Assembly: GCA_964036665.1 (NCBI GenBank)
Contig: OZ038526.1
Span: forward strand, 24,676,001 to 24,740,000
From: Gordius sp. MW1
Lineage: Eukaryota; Nematomorpha; Gordioida; Gordea; Gordiidae
Direction of reading: 5' to 3'
Length of the DNA: 64,000 nt
Shown: positions 11,878 to 22,115 of the stretch, in pieces
Layout of the letters: every line of letters starts with the position of its first letter
How positions within the stretch are numbered: the first letter of the stretch is position 1
The notes under the pieces: model-generated
What the model was told of the DNA's origin: nothing
Database searches by the model: none
Seen by the model: only the letters and a program-made list of their open reading frames with translations
Program-made: the position numbers and the translations under genes

Positions 11878-12120
11878 AAAAATCAACTGGCAACTGTTTG
11901 CAGATTTTGGTAGAGTTTTTCGTGGTGAATACGATATCTTTAATTCTTTCCCTATACCTCAAGATTTTGAAATATTTTTTGTCAAAGTTGCTAAAAACAG
12001 CTATTATAAAAACGTTTTTAAAACGCCAATAACTTGCTAATAAATCGGTAAAATTTTAATTTAATAAATTTGATATAATTAGAGGGGAGAGGAATTTATT
12101 AAATCCATGTTAATTAAAGA
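11878..12120 (+). repeat. Left arm of a diverged inverted repeat pair
   Basis: This 240-bp stretch is clearly homologous, in reverse complement, to 13790-14035. Shared stretches include TTTGAAATA, AAGTTGCT.AAAAC.GCTATT and CAATAACTTG. The pair flanks the hAT element at 12507-13681. The repeat class is unknown. Confidence 0.6.
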
Positions 12121-12194
12121 ACCATCAAATATAATTAGAAATTGGAAAATTATAAAAACAAACCTTTGTTTATACTTTATAAAACAAAAATAAA

Positions 12195-12357
12195 CATGGG
12201 CTTAGCCAGGGGGCGCCCCCCCCCTCCTAAATGACAAAAAAAAATTCAATAAAAAACCCTTAGAAATTAAAAAAAAATATGTTTACCCCCCCCCCCCCCT
12301 AATTGAATTAAAACAACTTTCGCCCCCCCCCCAATTAAAAACCTGGCAACGCCCATG
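12195..12357. mobile_element. hAT MITE, CATGGGCGTAGCCAGG family
   Basis: Ends CATGGGCTTAGCCAGG and CCTGGCAACGCCCATG. The flanks AAAATAAA and TAAATAAA make an 8-bp duplication with one mismatch. Three poly-C tracts inside. Confidence 0.8.
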
Positions 12358-12506
12358 TAAATAAATATTTAATACATTTTGTAACGGGCTTATAGCGGGC
12401 CTTACATATATCTTGCCGTCGCGAGCCCGTTTGGTTATATTACGGCCCATCCAGGCGTTTTTTTTAAAGCAGAAACCCGTGCGTGTGCGTGCATGTTTCT
12501 AGTGAG

Positions 12507-13681
12507 TACGCCTCTGAATTTCGAATCGAATCGAATATTTTTGGTATTCAATTCGGATTCGATTTTTTTAAAAAAAATATTCGATACGAGATTCGTCGAA
12601 TATTAAAATGAAGATTCGAATTTAATTCGAAAAAAATTTAAGGATTTGAATTCAATTCGAAAAAAATTTAAGGATTCAAAATCGATTCGCATATAAATTA
12701 CGTTTTAATATTGTTAGAAAATACATTAAAAAGGCTACTATGATTTTTAATTTGCATATACATTTGAAAAATTTATTATTTGACAAAATACACACATCAA
12801 TAAGTAAAATATTAATGGCGAACAAAAAACTATGGCGATATATGTGTAAGACAATCAAGAACCGTTTTTAGCCAACTTTTAAGACAAATTTCTTCCTAAC
12901 ACTTTCATCCTTAAACGATTGCTTGTGTTTAGTCAATAAATTGGTTCCGGTTGAAGATATTATTTCGCACGGAGGTAAATGAACCAGGTATAAAGAGAAG
13001 ATTTTTTGTTAATTTTTGGATGTCTGGAAAACGACGTTGATTCGATTTCCACCATTGTAAAGGCTCAACATTAGATTAGAACACACTGGTTTGTGCAAAA
13101 ATGTCTCCAATGAAGACTTCGCCTTGTCGCTCTTAATAGCCGATCCAGTGTTAATACCTCGCTCGTTAATACAAAATCTGGCTGACTTCCTACAGCAGTT
13201 TCCAAGTCATTTTTAATTTCTCTATACGATATGCCATGCATGTAGTGGCGATAAACACTCAAATTTTGAGCCTATCGACCAACTCGCTTATAAGACTATC
13301 TTCTTATTGAATGCCATATATCTTCAATTTTCTATTTAGCCATTTTGCCAGCATTATCTTCTATGCCTGGTTGATAATACACCGGTAGTCCATAATTTAA
13401 TTAAATTGTGATCCTCGTTCCCCATAACTTATATAAGTTGAAAAAATATTAAATTAAACTTTTTCAAATTGTAGCAGGAAAAATAACTAAAATGCGGTAA
13501 CATAAAAATAGCTAAATAATTGAGTATGGTCTATTTAAATTAAACTTAAAAAAATAAAATTCTATTTTTTTAAGGTTTGGATTTTCGAATCTTAGCAGCG
13601 TAAATATTCGATTCGAAACTTACACATATGGATTCGAATTCGGATTCGATTCGAAAATCTCGAATATTTTCCAGGGGCATA
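12507..13681 (-). mobile_element. hAT-like element, 1175 bp, with transposase remnant and perfect 8-bp TSD
   Basis: Termini TACGCCTCTG and CAGGGGCATA are flanked by CTAGTGAG at 12499-12506 and 13682-13689. The subterminal parts repeat GAATCGAAT and ATTCGATTCGAA motifs in inverted orientation. On the minus strand, about 13005-12885, is a degraded stretch resembling a hAT C-terminal dimerisation region (HLPPCEIISSTGTN, then KHKQSF..). I found no intact frame, so I treat it as a decayed or deletion copy. Confidence 0.7.
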
Positions 13682-13789
13682 CTAGTGAGTAAATATACAA
13701 CACGAGGGCGATCTTTAATCTGGGGCAATTTTTTAATGTAAAAAGAGAGAGATAAGTTGATTTAGAATATATATCAAAAACTAATAGAA

Positions 13790-14035
13790 CTAGGGTGAAA
13801 AAATAATGAATTTCTCTCCCCTATCTTTATAATCAAATTCATTAAAATAAAATTTTAACGATTGATTTACAAGTTATTGATGTTTAAAAATGGTCAAAAT
13901 AGCGGTTTTCAGCAACTTTTACAGCAAGTATTTCAAAAACTTGACGAATAGGGAAGAAACTTAAAATATATTTGTGTTCACCGTAAAAGTACCAGAATTT
14001 ACAAAGATTTTGCCGGTTGATTTTATAATTAAATT
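13790..14035 (-). repeat. Right arm of a diverged inverted repeat pair
   Basis: Reverse-complement homologue of 11878-12120. The two arms are too diverged for a recent foldback. They may be two independent copies of an unclassified dispersed repeat, or the flanks of an older inverted structure. Confidence 0.6.
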
Positions 14036-14939
14036 ATTTGTGACCATGACTAGAGTATTCATCTCTTCATAATCGTACAATTTTGTTTAAATATACTTTT
14101 ATAAATATATAAGAAGCAGCTATTTAACTTTTGAGGAACTCTATAATTCATCAAAGGCTCTTTTACCCTAAATAAAAAATATTAACAATAAAATTTATTT
14201 TTCGATTTAAAATACTTATTTGATTAGATTGTAGCAATAAGTTGTAGCTTTATTATTTGATATTTATTAACAGCAAGCAATTTCATTATACATTTGTAGG
14301 ATAAAATAAAATTCTAATGTGAATTTTCTCTAAATAGCCCGAATTAATAAGATTTCTGGCTGGGGTTGGGTCGGGCCAAATATTTAAATAAAGATTTCTA
14401 GGTAAAGCTGAGAAAAATAAAGAATTAAACACTGGGATCGGGCCAGTAAATGGAATTTTGTGTGACTATGGGATGGCTATGATCAAGTTCATAAAAAGGG
14501 GTCTTAACAATTTCCACGAATGTTAGTGTTGACCTAAAATTAGGAGATTTTATCCTTTTTCTCGACCTTACCCTCAGCTCTGAACATGTATAGAATTCAA
14601 TAAATCTTACATTATTATTTAAACGCTACATTATGAGGGCGTTGCTTTTATATTTTTAGATACTTAAAACATAGCCAAGGCCAGGCGCGTAGCTAAGGCT
14701 TGGCCAAAATTTGAAATTTTTTTTTGATTAATAATAAATTAAATGGGTCAAAATAATATAGTTTGATTGCTAAAAATAGTTTAAGACACTTATAAAAACC
14801 TGGAAACATAATATATACATTAAATCTAAAATAAAATTTATTGTAAAATTTCCGAAAATGACTGTGAAAATTACTATGGAAAAGAAACTTAGTTGAACAT
14901 GATTTATTTTTTAAGTTGTTACTTGAGCATATATAGACA

Positions 14940-16030
14940 AAACTTATGCATACACAAATTAATTGCTATGCAATTTATGGGCTCGTTTTTGATTGTCCGT
15001 TGTCCGTTCCCCTTCAAGTTATTGGCGCCAGCTTTGTGACCTGGAGGTGTCGGGTTCAAGCCAGGGAGGGGACGAATTTTTTTTTAATTTTTTTAAATGA
15101 AATTAATATTTTGTTCTTGTTAATACCATTGATAATATGAATTTTTGACCGTCCGCTGGCTACTGACCGATGAAATATATTGATTTTCTAAACATAAAAC
15201 ACAACTTTTAAATGCTATGCAATTTATGGTATTATTTCATTATCTATATAAATAACATAAAAACTTCTACTATTTTAAAACCAGCAAGGTGTGACGGGTT
15301 ATAGCGCCGGCTTGTAAACAGATACCTTTACTGATGTGGGTTCGAATCCCGGAGAGGGCAAATTTTTATTTTTTTTTAAATTAAATTAATATATTGTTCC
15401 TGTTAATAACATTGATGATATGACTTTTTGGCCGTCCGCTGGCTAGATTAATGAAAAAATGACCATTGGCCAAATAAATCGAACTTTTTTTTCCGTTTTG
15501 AATTGGTTAACATTGATAATTACCCTATGCCCTCCCCTACAAGGGCCTATGCCTCTATTGATATGGGTCCCTGTGCCCCTACAAAAGGCCTATGCCTCTA
15601 CTGATGTGGGTTCGAATCCCGGAGAGGGCAAAATTTTTTTTTTTTAAATTAAATTAATATTTTGTTCTTGTTAATACCATTGATAATATGACTTTTTGAT
15701 CGTCCGCAGGCTACTGACCAATGGAAAAAATGACTATTGGCCAAATAAATCGAAATTTTTTTTCGTTTACAAATTGGTTAACATTGATAATTACCCTATG
15801 CCCTCCCCTACAAGGGCCTATAACTAATTCACTAATTATTTTGCATTTAATACCCCCCTATTAGGCATTCTCGCCCCTTCCCACCTTTCTCGCCCATAAA
15901 TTGCATAGCAAATATGCTACGTTTATACGGAGTATAGAAGAGTTCCCCCTTCCCTTGCCCCCTTCCCTTCCCCTATTCCCATTCCCCTCTTCCCCTTCCC
16001 ACGAGGGCCGAAGGCCCGAGTTTTCTAATT
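14940..16030. repeat. tRNA-box repeats and CT-rich minisatellite nested in the composite hAT
   Basis: Repeated modules carry tRNA B-box-like GGGTTCGAATCCCGG (about 15340 and 15607; a weaker GGGTTCAAGCC near 15052). They alternate with CATTGATAATATGACTTTTTG and TGACCATTGGCCAAATAAAT segments. The right part is a CCCTTCCC tract ending in the hairpin-capable GGGCCGAAGGCCC near 16011. A hairpin-capable ATTGCATAGCAA lies near 15900. Modules of the same set recur at 25490-26070, 28783-30350 and 62745-64000. They look tRNA-derived or satellite-like; I cannot assign a known class. Confidence 0.6.
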
Positions 16031-16034
16031 AAGC

Positions 16035-16182
16035 ATTGATTATTAAAATAAATAAAAATTTTCAATGCAAAAACCCTTAAAAATTAAAAACATTTATGTT
16101 TTGCCCCCCCCCCCCCCCTATTTGGACTTTTAAACGTTTTGCCTCCCCCCCCACCCCCCTCCAAAACCTGGCTACGCCCATG
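16035..16182. mobile_element. hAT MITE remnant, CATGGGCGTAGCCAGG family
   Basis: Only the right end (AACCTGGCTACGCCCATG) and the internal poly-C tracts are clear. The left end is not recognisable, presumably overwritten by the adjacent CT-rich repeat. Confidence 0.55.
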
Positions 16183-16229
16183 CCTTTATATACAAAATTT
16201 TTAATCCATTTGATTAATAATCTCTAGAT

Positions 16230-16634
16230 CTGAGGTCAGATTTGTTAGAATTTTTCTGCCCGAACCCGGCTCGGCCCAATTTTATAATTATTCTGCCCGC
16301 CCCAACCCTTCTATGTGTCCGCCCGGAAATGCCCGAATTATCCCAGCTGTCCGAACTGCCCGGCCCGAAATGGTGTGTTTTAAAATTTTGTATCGTTATA
16401 TTTTTTAAAAATTCTATCTTCATTTTTGATGTTTTTTTAAAATGAGAACTAGGATTAACAAACATTATGAAATCAAATAAAAAAGTGGCAAAATATAGAC
16501 AAAAACAATATAATACATTATTTTAAAAACAAAATTGAGCCGGAATTGCCCGAATCTCGTTATGGTGCCCGCCCGAAAGTTAAAATTTACGGCAGTTTCG
16601 GGCAGCGGGCCGGACCGGGCATATCTGGTCTCTG
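16230..16634. mobile_element. hAT element, CAGAGACCAGAT family (GCCCG-rich), with perfect 8-bp TSD
   Basis: Inverted ends CTGAGGTCAGAT and ATCTGGTCTCTG are flanked by CTCTAGAT at 16222-16229 and 16635-16642. The interior is unusually GC-rich, with many GCCCG/CGGGC words. Apparent open frames across it (plus and minus) are by-products of this composition. A second copy lies at 39821-40528 and a weaker one near 61935-62110. Confidence 0.8.
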
Positions 16635-16889
16635 CTCTAGATGATATCCTAAATTTGCCCAATGATGTAGATGAAAACGTCTCACCTATAGTTATAAACA
16701 ATGATTCAAAAATTAAAAAAAATCGATTTAAATAAAATATAAACTTAACTAAAAGTATTTGTAGTCGGTTAAAAGAGTAAGATACTCATAGATAACTTAA
16801 AAGCTCATATATACACTATATTTTCTAAATTAAATATTCGGCAAAAAGATTTAACCACATTTGTTTTGTCTTTTGAACGTTTAAAAGTT

Positions 16890-16977
16890 CAATTAGGGAG
16901 GGGCGAACATAAATTTTTTTAATTTTTAAGGATTTTTGCATTGCGCCCCCCTGCCCCCCCCCTAGCTACGCCCATGT
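16890..16977. mobile_element. hAT MITE fragment, CATGGGCG family
   Basis: Contains AGGGAGGGGCGAAC at left, a short AT-rich centre and CCCCCTAGCTACGCCCATG at right. No duplication visible. Confidence 0.45.
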
Positions 16978-17390
16978 CAATGATCGTAGTTTTTCCATAC
17001 TCAAGAGATTAATAGCTTATTAAAAAATAGGATGTCAAAACATTGATTCGATGGAATGAATTGGCAATATTAACGAATCCTAAGTAATTCTCTAATGACA
17101 ATCGCTGGGCAAATGAAAAATCAAATAATTATTTATTATAATGTTCCTCATTATATACACAGAATTAATACCTTTATGATTTATCAAATTTGTCTAAAAA
17201 TATTTGGTGCCAGCCCAGGCCTGCTTGAAAATCATAATTTATGACGGTTGCCTGCCCGGCTCCTTGGCCGAGTAAGTTCGACATTTTGGTTGTTTAATTT
17301 TTATTTTTTTTACAAATAAAATGTTAATTTTTTTTAGAAGCTTCTTCCCCCCCCCCTTGAGAAAATTCTGGCCACGCGCCTGGCCAAGGC

Positions 17391-18462
17391 AAAATAAAAG
17401 TATCGACAAAGTTTTTTTAAACAATTTTGTTCAAATTTTAAAAAAAAATCCTATATATTGCCGCGCAAAGCTTGTTCCGGGCACGTTTATGTCAATTAAT
17501 ATATTGCTAGAAATTTTAGTGGAATCTCATTAATCGTTTAATGATTTGGAATTATATCAACAATTGCTAGGTTGCATTTTCCCCATTTTACCGTAAATTA
17601 TTTGAGTTGTACAAAATAATTTAATACTTGTCCACTGTTTGGGATTTTGAAAAATAGCACATTTTATACCGTTGGTGTACGATTGAATTATTTTTGGTCC
17701 ATTGGTTAATTAAACCCTTCTCTATTGCTTTTATTATATTTTTCCTTGTTTCTATTTAAAATGTATGCGGGTTATCTAGCAAAACAGTTTTCGATTTAAT
17801 TTTTAAATATATGGTTTATTAACATAGTTAATTTAAAGAGTTACTGCATTCATACTTAAAAACTCTTCTGCTTGATATATTAAAAACTAAATAAATCTGA
17901 TTCCGCATTTAGAAGTGTCTATCGCATACATTTAGTTAAATTGTAAGTAAAGCGTAGCGTACCAAAGTATATTCTATTAGCCAGATGTATGCATAGATTT
18001 TAAAATGTAAAGTGTATGCCAGTCATTTATAAATATCAAAATAACATTTTGCTAGCGCATATTGATTACAAAATTCTTGGATCCATGACATATACTGATT
18101 TTTAGTGTATTGTATTGCAATGAGGCAATAGATTTAATATCGTATTATCATAATTAAACTGCAATGTGCAAGGCAGTTAAACTCCCCTCTTTAGGTCAAA
18201 GGTCTTACCACGATGCCACACAAGCGTTTAGCTGTATACCCGAGTTGTTACCTTTCGATAAATTTTACGAGATTAGTTTGCATAAAAGATCTAATTAAAC
18301 TACGTTGGAAGAGTAAGGGGCGACTTGGGGTGGTGGGGGGGACCGTTTATTTATCTCTTTTTATAAGCCTCTCTTAACCTCATTCACAAATGTCCTCCCC
18401 TATTAAGTGATTCCTAAAACTTTTTTTTGTTTCGCAACTTTATTATTGCGCATTCACTGAAA
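17391..18462. other. Upstream region of the 18463-21137 gene; no gene seen
   Basis: AT-rich, mostly without recognisable repeats. A GC-richer stretch around 18310-18350 precedes the predicted start by about 120 bp. I did not find a clear core promoter. Confidence 0.4.
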
Positions 18463-21137
18463 ATGCCTGCCCCAATAATAAAAAAACAGCGATTCCTGAC
18501 GCACTTCGGACTCCTGTATGCAGCTACTTTGTTTGTCATCGCCATGGCTTTGGAACCGACCTACGATTCGGATTTTGGTAAGAAAGATGATTTAGCTAAC
18601 CCCGACCCATCAACTACTTACGATAGACAGCCTTATGGGCTACCTCAAGAGCTAGAAAAACTAGTGAAACCTAGGAAACGATCTTCTCTATCGGGCTACG
18701 ATTATTTGGACAGAGATGGACCCGTGGATGCTCAAAATCTCGGCCAAAATCCGACTATAACCTTCACCGAAGGGGACGTGAATTCGGGTTTGAGTGTTCA
18801 AGTCGGTCCGCGCAGGTATGGGGAAAGGAAGAGAAAGACATCTAGCAACATCGCCCCCCGACTCATACAGCCTTTAACTATTCGTAAAAAAAGCATACCT
18901 ATAAATCTTTATATGAACACTTTTTTACACTTTAAATTTGCACAAAATGTTTTAAAACTTTTGAAATAATTAGCTATCGACCATCATTGTTACATTGGGA
19001 CACCCTTGCCCGTGCGTTGTGGCCCGAAGGAGGGTCAATGTCCAACCTTTTATGCCTGCGATATAAGAAGGTCCATCGACGATTACGGTTACTGCTGTCC
19101 TAGAGGTTTACTATAACTGATAACAGTTAATTTAATTATTTCAACAAATTGCCTTATATTGTATACTAATTTTTATTTTTAGCCGATATTTGTATGGACA
19201 ACAGTACTGCGCTCGAAGGAATTAATTGTGGCTTTCAACAGGCCTGCCCGGCCAATTACTTTTGCACCATGTCTAGGTTTGGAGCAAATACGACCGGAAT
19301 TTGTTGCCCGAGTACAAATTTGATACAAATTACAAATGTGCATTGAATCTGTTAAATTTATAATCAAAATATTTGTTTTTCAAGGGGGGGGGGGGGGGCT
19401 AGAGGATGATGGGAAAAATTATAAAAGCATAACACTTACACAAGTGTGATCATCATTTAACGACAATAATTATTTCTGGCTATAGAATAATAGGGTGCGT
19501 TATGATACACAAAGGCAGATTTAGTTAATATGAGAGCCATAACTTTATTTAAACATTAATTAGATATATAAAAAACGATGCAAAAATTACTAAAGAATAA
19601 ATATTTTTAAATTACGTTGGTTCTTAGATAAGAGGCCCGGTTTTTGTCCCAGAACCCCTAGGACCGCCAATGATTTCAATCCAGCCATCCCCATCGTTAT
19701 CCAGATGGCCGGGAACTTATGCCAATCTAGCTGCATGAATGATTTTGACTGCGACAGTCCCCTTAAATGCTGCCTCGATAGCGACGGTTGTTCGAGTTGT
19801 CAAGCTGCCCTCAACTTTGAAGTTATGGAGGAGGTTAGGCAGGGTGTTATTAACGTGTCAGTCAGTAACCCCGCTTTCCTATTTGCCGCACCCAATACAA
19901 TTATACTGCCAGGTACAATAGGTGCTCCTACTTCGCCACGGTTTGGATTTTTCCCAGGAGTTCAACAAGCTCTGGCTCGTAGGGCAATGCTTCTGGCTCA
20001 AAGGCGTAGACATTTCTTAAATAATCGAGAAGTTGGAGCCCGATTGTTGAATAATAATCAACCCTCGGTTGAAGGTGAAATCAATCGTAGGTTGAGAGAA
20101 AACATTGGTCGCGATAGACCTCCGACGTTTTCCCGCACCGTTGACCCATATGCTCGCTTTAGGGGCCTTACGGGTAATCAAATTATTAGCAAAACACTAT
20201 GCTTTATAGGCTACTTTTTGTAGCCCCACCTATATAGGTAGTTTCAATCGCTAAAATTTAAGTATTTCAAAAAGTGTTTTGATACAATTTATATAACTAA
20301 CCCTAATTTAAACCGTATGGATGGCATTACATTTAGATTTAGACAACTAAAAAAATTGATGTCATATTTTTGAAATTTAAAAAGGTATAATTTCTATTAC
20401 GATAACCAGTAGGCAATCCTGCTTCGGAGCAGCCACAAAGCGGCCCTGCGCAACCTATAGATATTTTAGCCGGAACCAACGTAAATCCCATTCGAGCCCC
20501 GCAAGAAAACCTATCATCAGACCAGCAGATTGCTTTGGTTCAAGCGCAAACTAGAGCTCGGTTATTTGCTCTTACCCAGCTTTTGGGTTTGGCTTCTGAT
20601 CCTAAAACTCTTCACGATGATATGGCTGCGCTAAACAATATCATGAGCAAGGCGCGAACGCATCATGATAAGAAAAAGAAAAAAAAATTGCACGAAATTA
20701 CAGGGGAATATAGAACTGAAAATATCGATGACAGTGAAGTGGAAGAGGAATCGGCCGAAACGACAGACGTTCCAAATGCAGCTGGAGAGTCTGATGAAGT
20801 GAGCGAAAATATAATCGACGATGGAACTACCCAAAGCCATGTTGCAGCCAAGGAGACCAAAGTTGCGATTGATCATGGTGGCAAGACGAGGGCAAACCCC
20901 CTGACAGCTAAAAAAGCATTAGGAAGAGCCAGGAAGGTGACTAAGGCCAAAAAGGTTTTATCGGCTAACAATATCGCAGCTAAAAAACGTGCGGAAAAGG
21001 CTGAGGCAGCTAGCAGAGAAGCAACCGCAGCTTTGAAAGCTAAAAGAAAAAAATCGCGAAGCGCAGCTAAAAAGATATCTCTCAGTTTGGAAAATGGAAG
21101 TCCATTTAACTTGGAAGAAGGAATGAGCATGATATAG
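18463..21137 (+). CDS. Secreted Lustrin-WAP cysteine-rich protein with Lys-rich tail, 650 aa, 5 exons (paralogue 2)
   Basis: Exons: 18463-18883, 18974-19105, 19183-19311, 19628-20173, 20413-21137. Every intron is GT-AG and phase 1; total 651 codons with stop. The hydrophobic N terminus (FGLLYAATLFVIAMA) is a signal peptide. The pro-like region has dibasic sites (KPRKRSS) and the motif PRRYGERKRK, also present in the next gene. Exons 2 and 3 are six-Cys Lustrin-type modules (CPTFYACDIRRSIDDYGYCC; CPANYFCTMSRFGANTTG). Exon 4 has a WAP core with eight Cys (GFCPR..CQSSCMNDFDC..KCC..GCSSC). Exon 5 encodes a conserved TRARLFALTQLLGLA segment, an acidic stretch and a Lys/Ala-rich tail. It is probably extracellular; a role in cuticle, matrix or adhesion would be inference. 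The start Met is the first in frame after an upstream stop. Confidence 0.85.
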
Positions 21138-21382
21138 ATCTACAAACTTGTATTCAAAAATTTGTTAACATAATGGATTTTTGCTATTTGAATTATTATG
21201 GAGATCTACGTATTACAATTCTATGTTTTATAAGTTATGCCATGGCAAATGTATAGTGTATATATTTTTACTAATCAGGTTATAAAAATGATTTGTTCGC
21301 TCTTGACATATCATGTCATAAATTTAATTAAAATCTGTCATCTCGATGTTAATTTTTGTTTCGTCATTGTATTTTAGGGTGA

Positions 21383-21388
21383 AATAAA
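21383..21388 (+). terminator. Putative poly(A) signal of the 18463-21137 gene
   Basis: AATAAA about 245 bp after the stop codon, followed by a T/G-rich stretch. Confidence 0.45.
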
Positions 21389-22115
21389 CAATGTTTTTGT
21401 TTTCTGACAATCACAAATTTATAAAAAAAAATTCCTAGGCGTAGATAATAATTCTTAAAATCTTAAATTAAGGTAGAATATATCGAGTACCCTATTATTG
21501 TCTGATTTAAAGTAAATTAAAGGCCACTTAGTTATGAAATCAGAAAAAAATATGTTTAGCTTTTTAATATTTTTAAATGATATCATACAAAATACGTAAA
21601 CTTAACACCTACTTTAGTTGCATTAAAACCGATTAACGCATATGTTATTTAGTAGATTTTAGGTGAAGATCATAAACGCAAGGTATATAGGTCATAAATT
21701 CATCTGACAGGAATTAAGCAAGGTTTGTCCTACTATCATACTTGTTAATTGAAATAAGTTTGAGGTTGATTAGAAGATTATTGATTTGGAAAGGTCGATA
21801 CCTAGTGATATCTTTCACAGTAAAAGTAGGTGAACCATTTTTACGACTTCAAAATTCTAATGAACTTAAAGATGTAAAGATTTTATGAAGTACCTTTAAG
21901 TGTTAGGCAATAAGGGGAAACCAGGTTAAGATAAATTTATTAGAATTAGATGTTTATTTAGCACCGATTTTAAATTATCCACTAAAGGATTTTACTTTGT
22001 GAACAAATGTTGAGAAATATTATCTCAGTTAAAAAAATTACCAAAATATGATCCCAAATCGTCATTGCTAAACAATTTATTAAATTATAATTTGTAGCCC
22101 CTATCACTCACTAAA
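21389..22115. other. Intergenic region between the two tandem paralogues; nothing else seen
   Basis: About 730 bp of AT-rich DNA without repeats that I recognise. It should contain the promoter of the gene starting at 22116; no clear core motif was found. Confidence 0.4.

Larger units (their letters stand above)
14682..17382. mobile_element. Composite hAT element, CAGGCGCG family, with several later insertions; perfect 8-bp TSD
   Basis: The left end CAGGCGCGTAGCTAAGG at 14682 and the right end CTGGCCACGCGCCTG at 17382 are flanked by identical GCCAAGGC (14674-14681 and 17383-17390). Both halves align to the 737-bp copy at 6863-7599: the left to 14690-14900, the right to 17150-17382. About 2.2 kb of other repeats lies between them. 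These are tRNA-box and CT-rich repeats (14940-16030), a MITE remnant (16035-16182), a GCCCG-rich hAT (16230-16634) and another MITE end (16890-16977). The layers give a relative order of insertion. Confidence 0.8.

Noticed and set aside
16214-16735. Overlapping open frames on both strands in GC-rich DNA
   Set aside because: They coincide with the GCCCG-rich hAT element bounded by a perfect duplication, and similar frames recur in its second copy at 39821-40528.
20631-21130. Minus-strand frames rich in Phe, Leu and Ser opposite the last exon of the second paralogue
   Set aside because: Antisense shadows of the Lys/Ala-rich coding sequence; no independent support.
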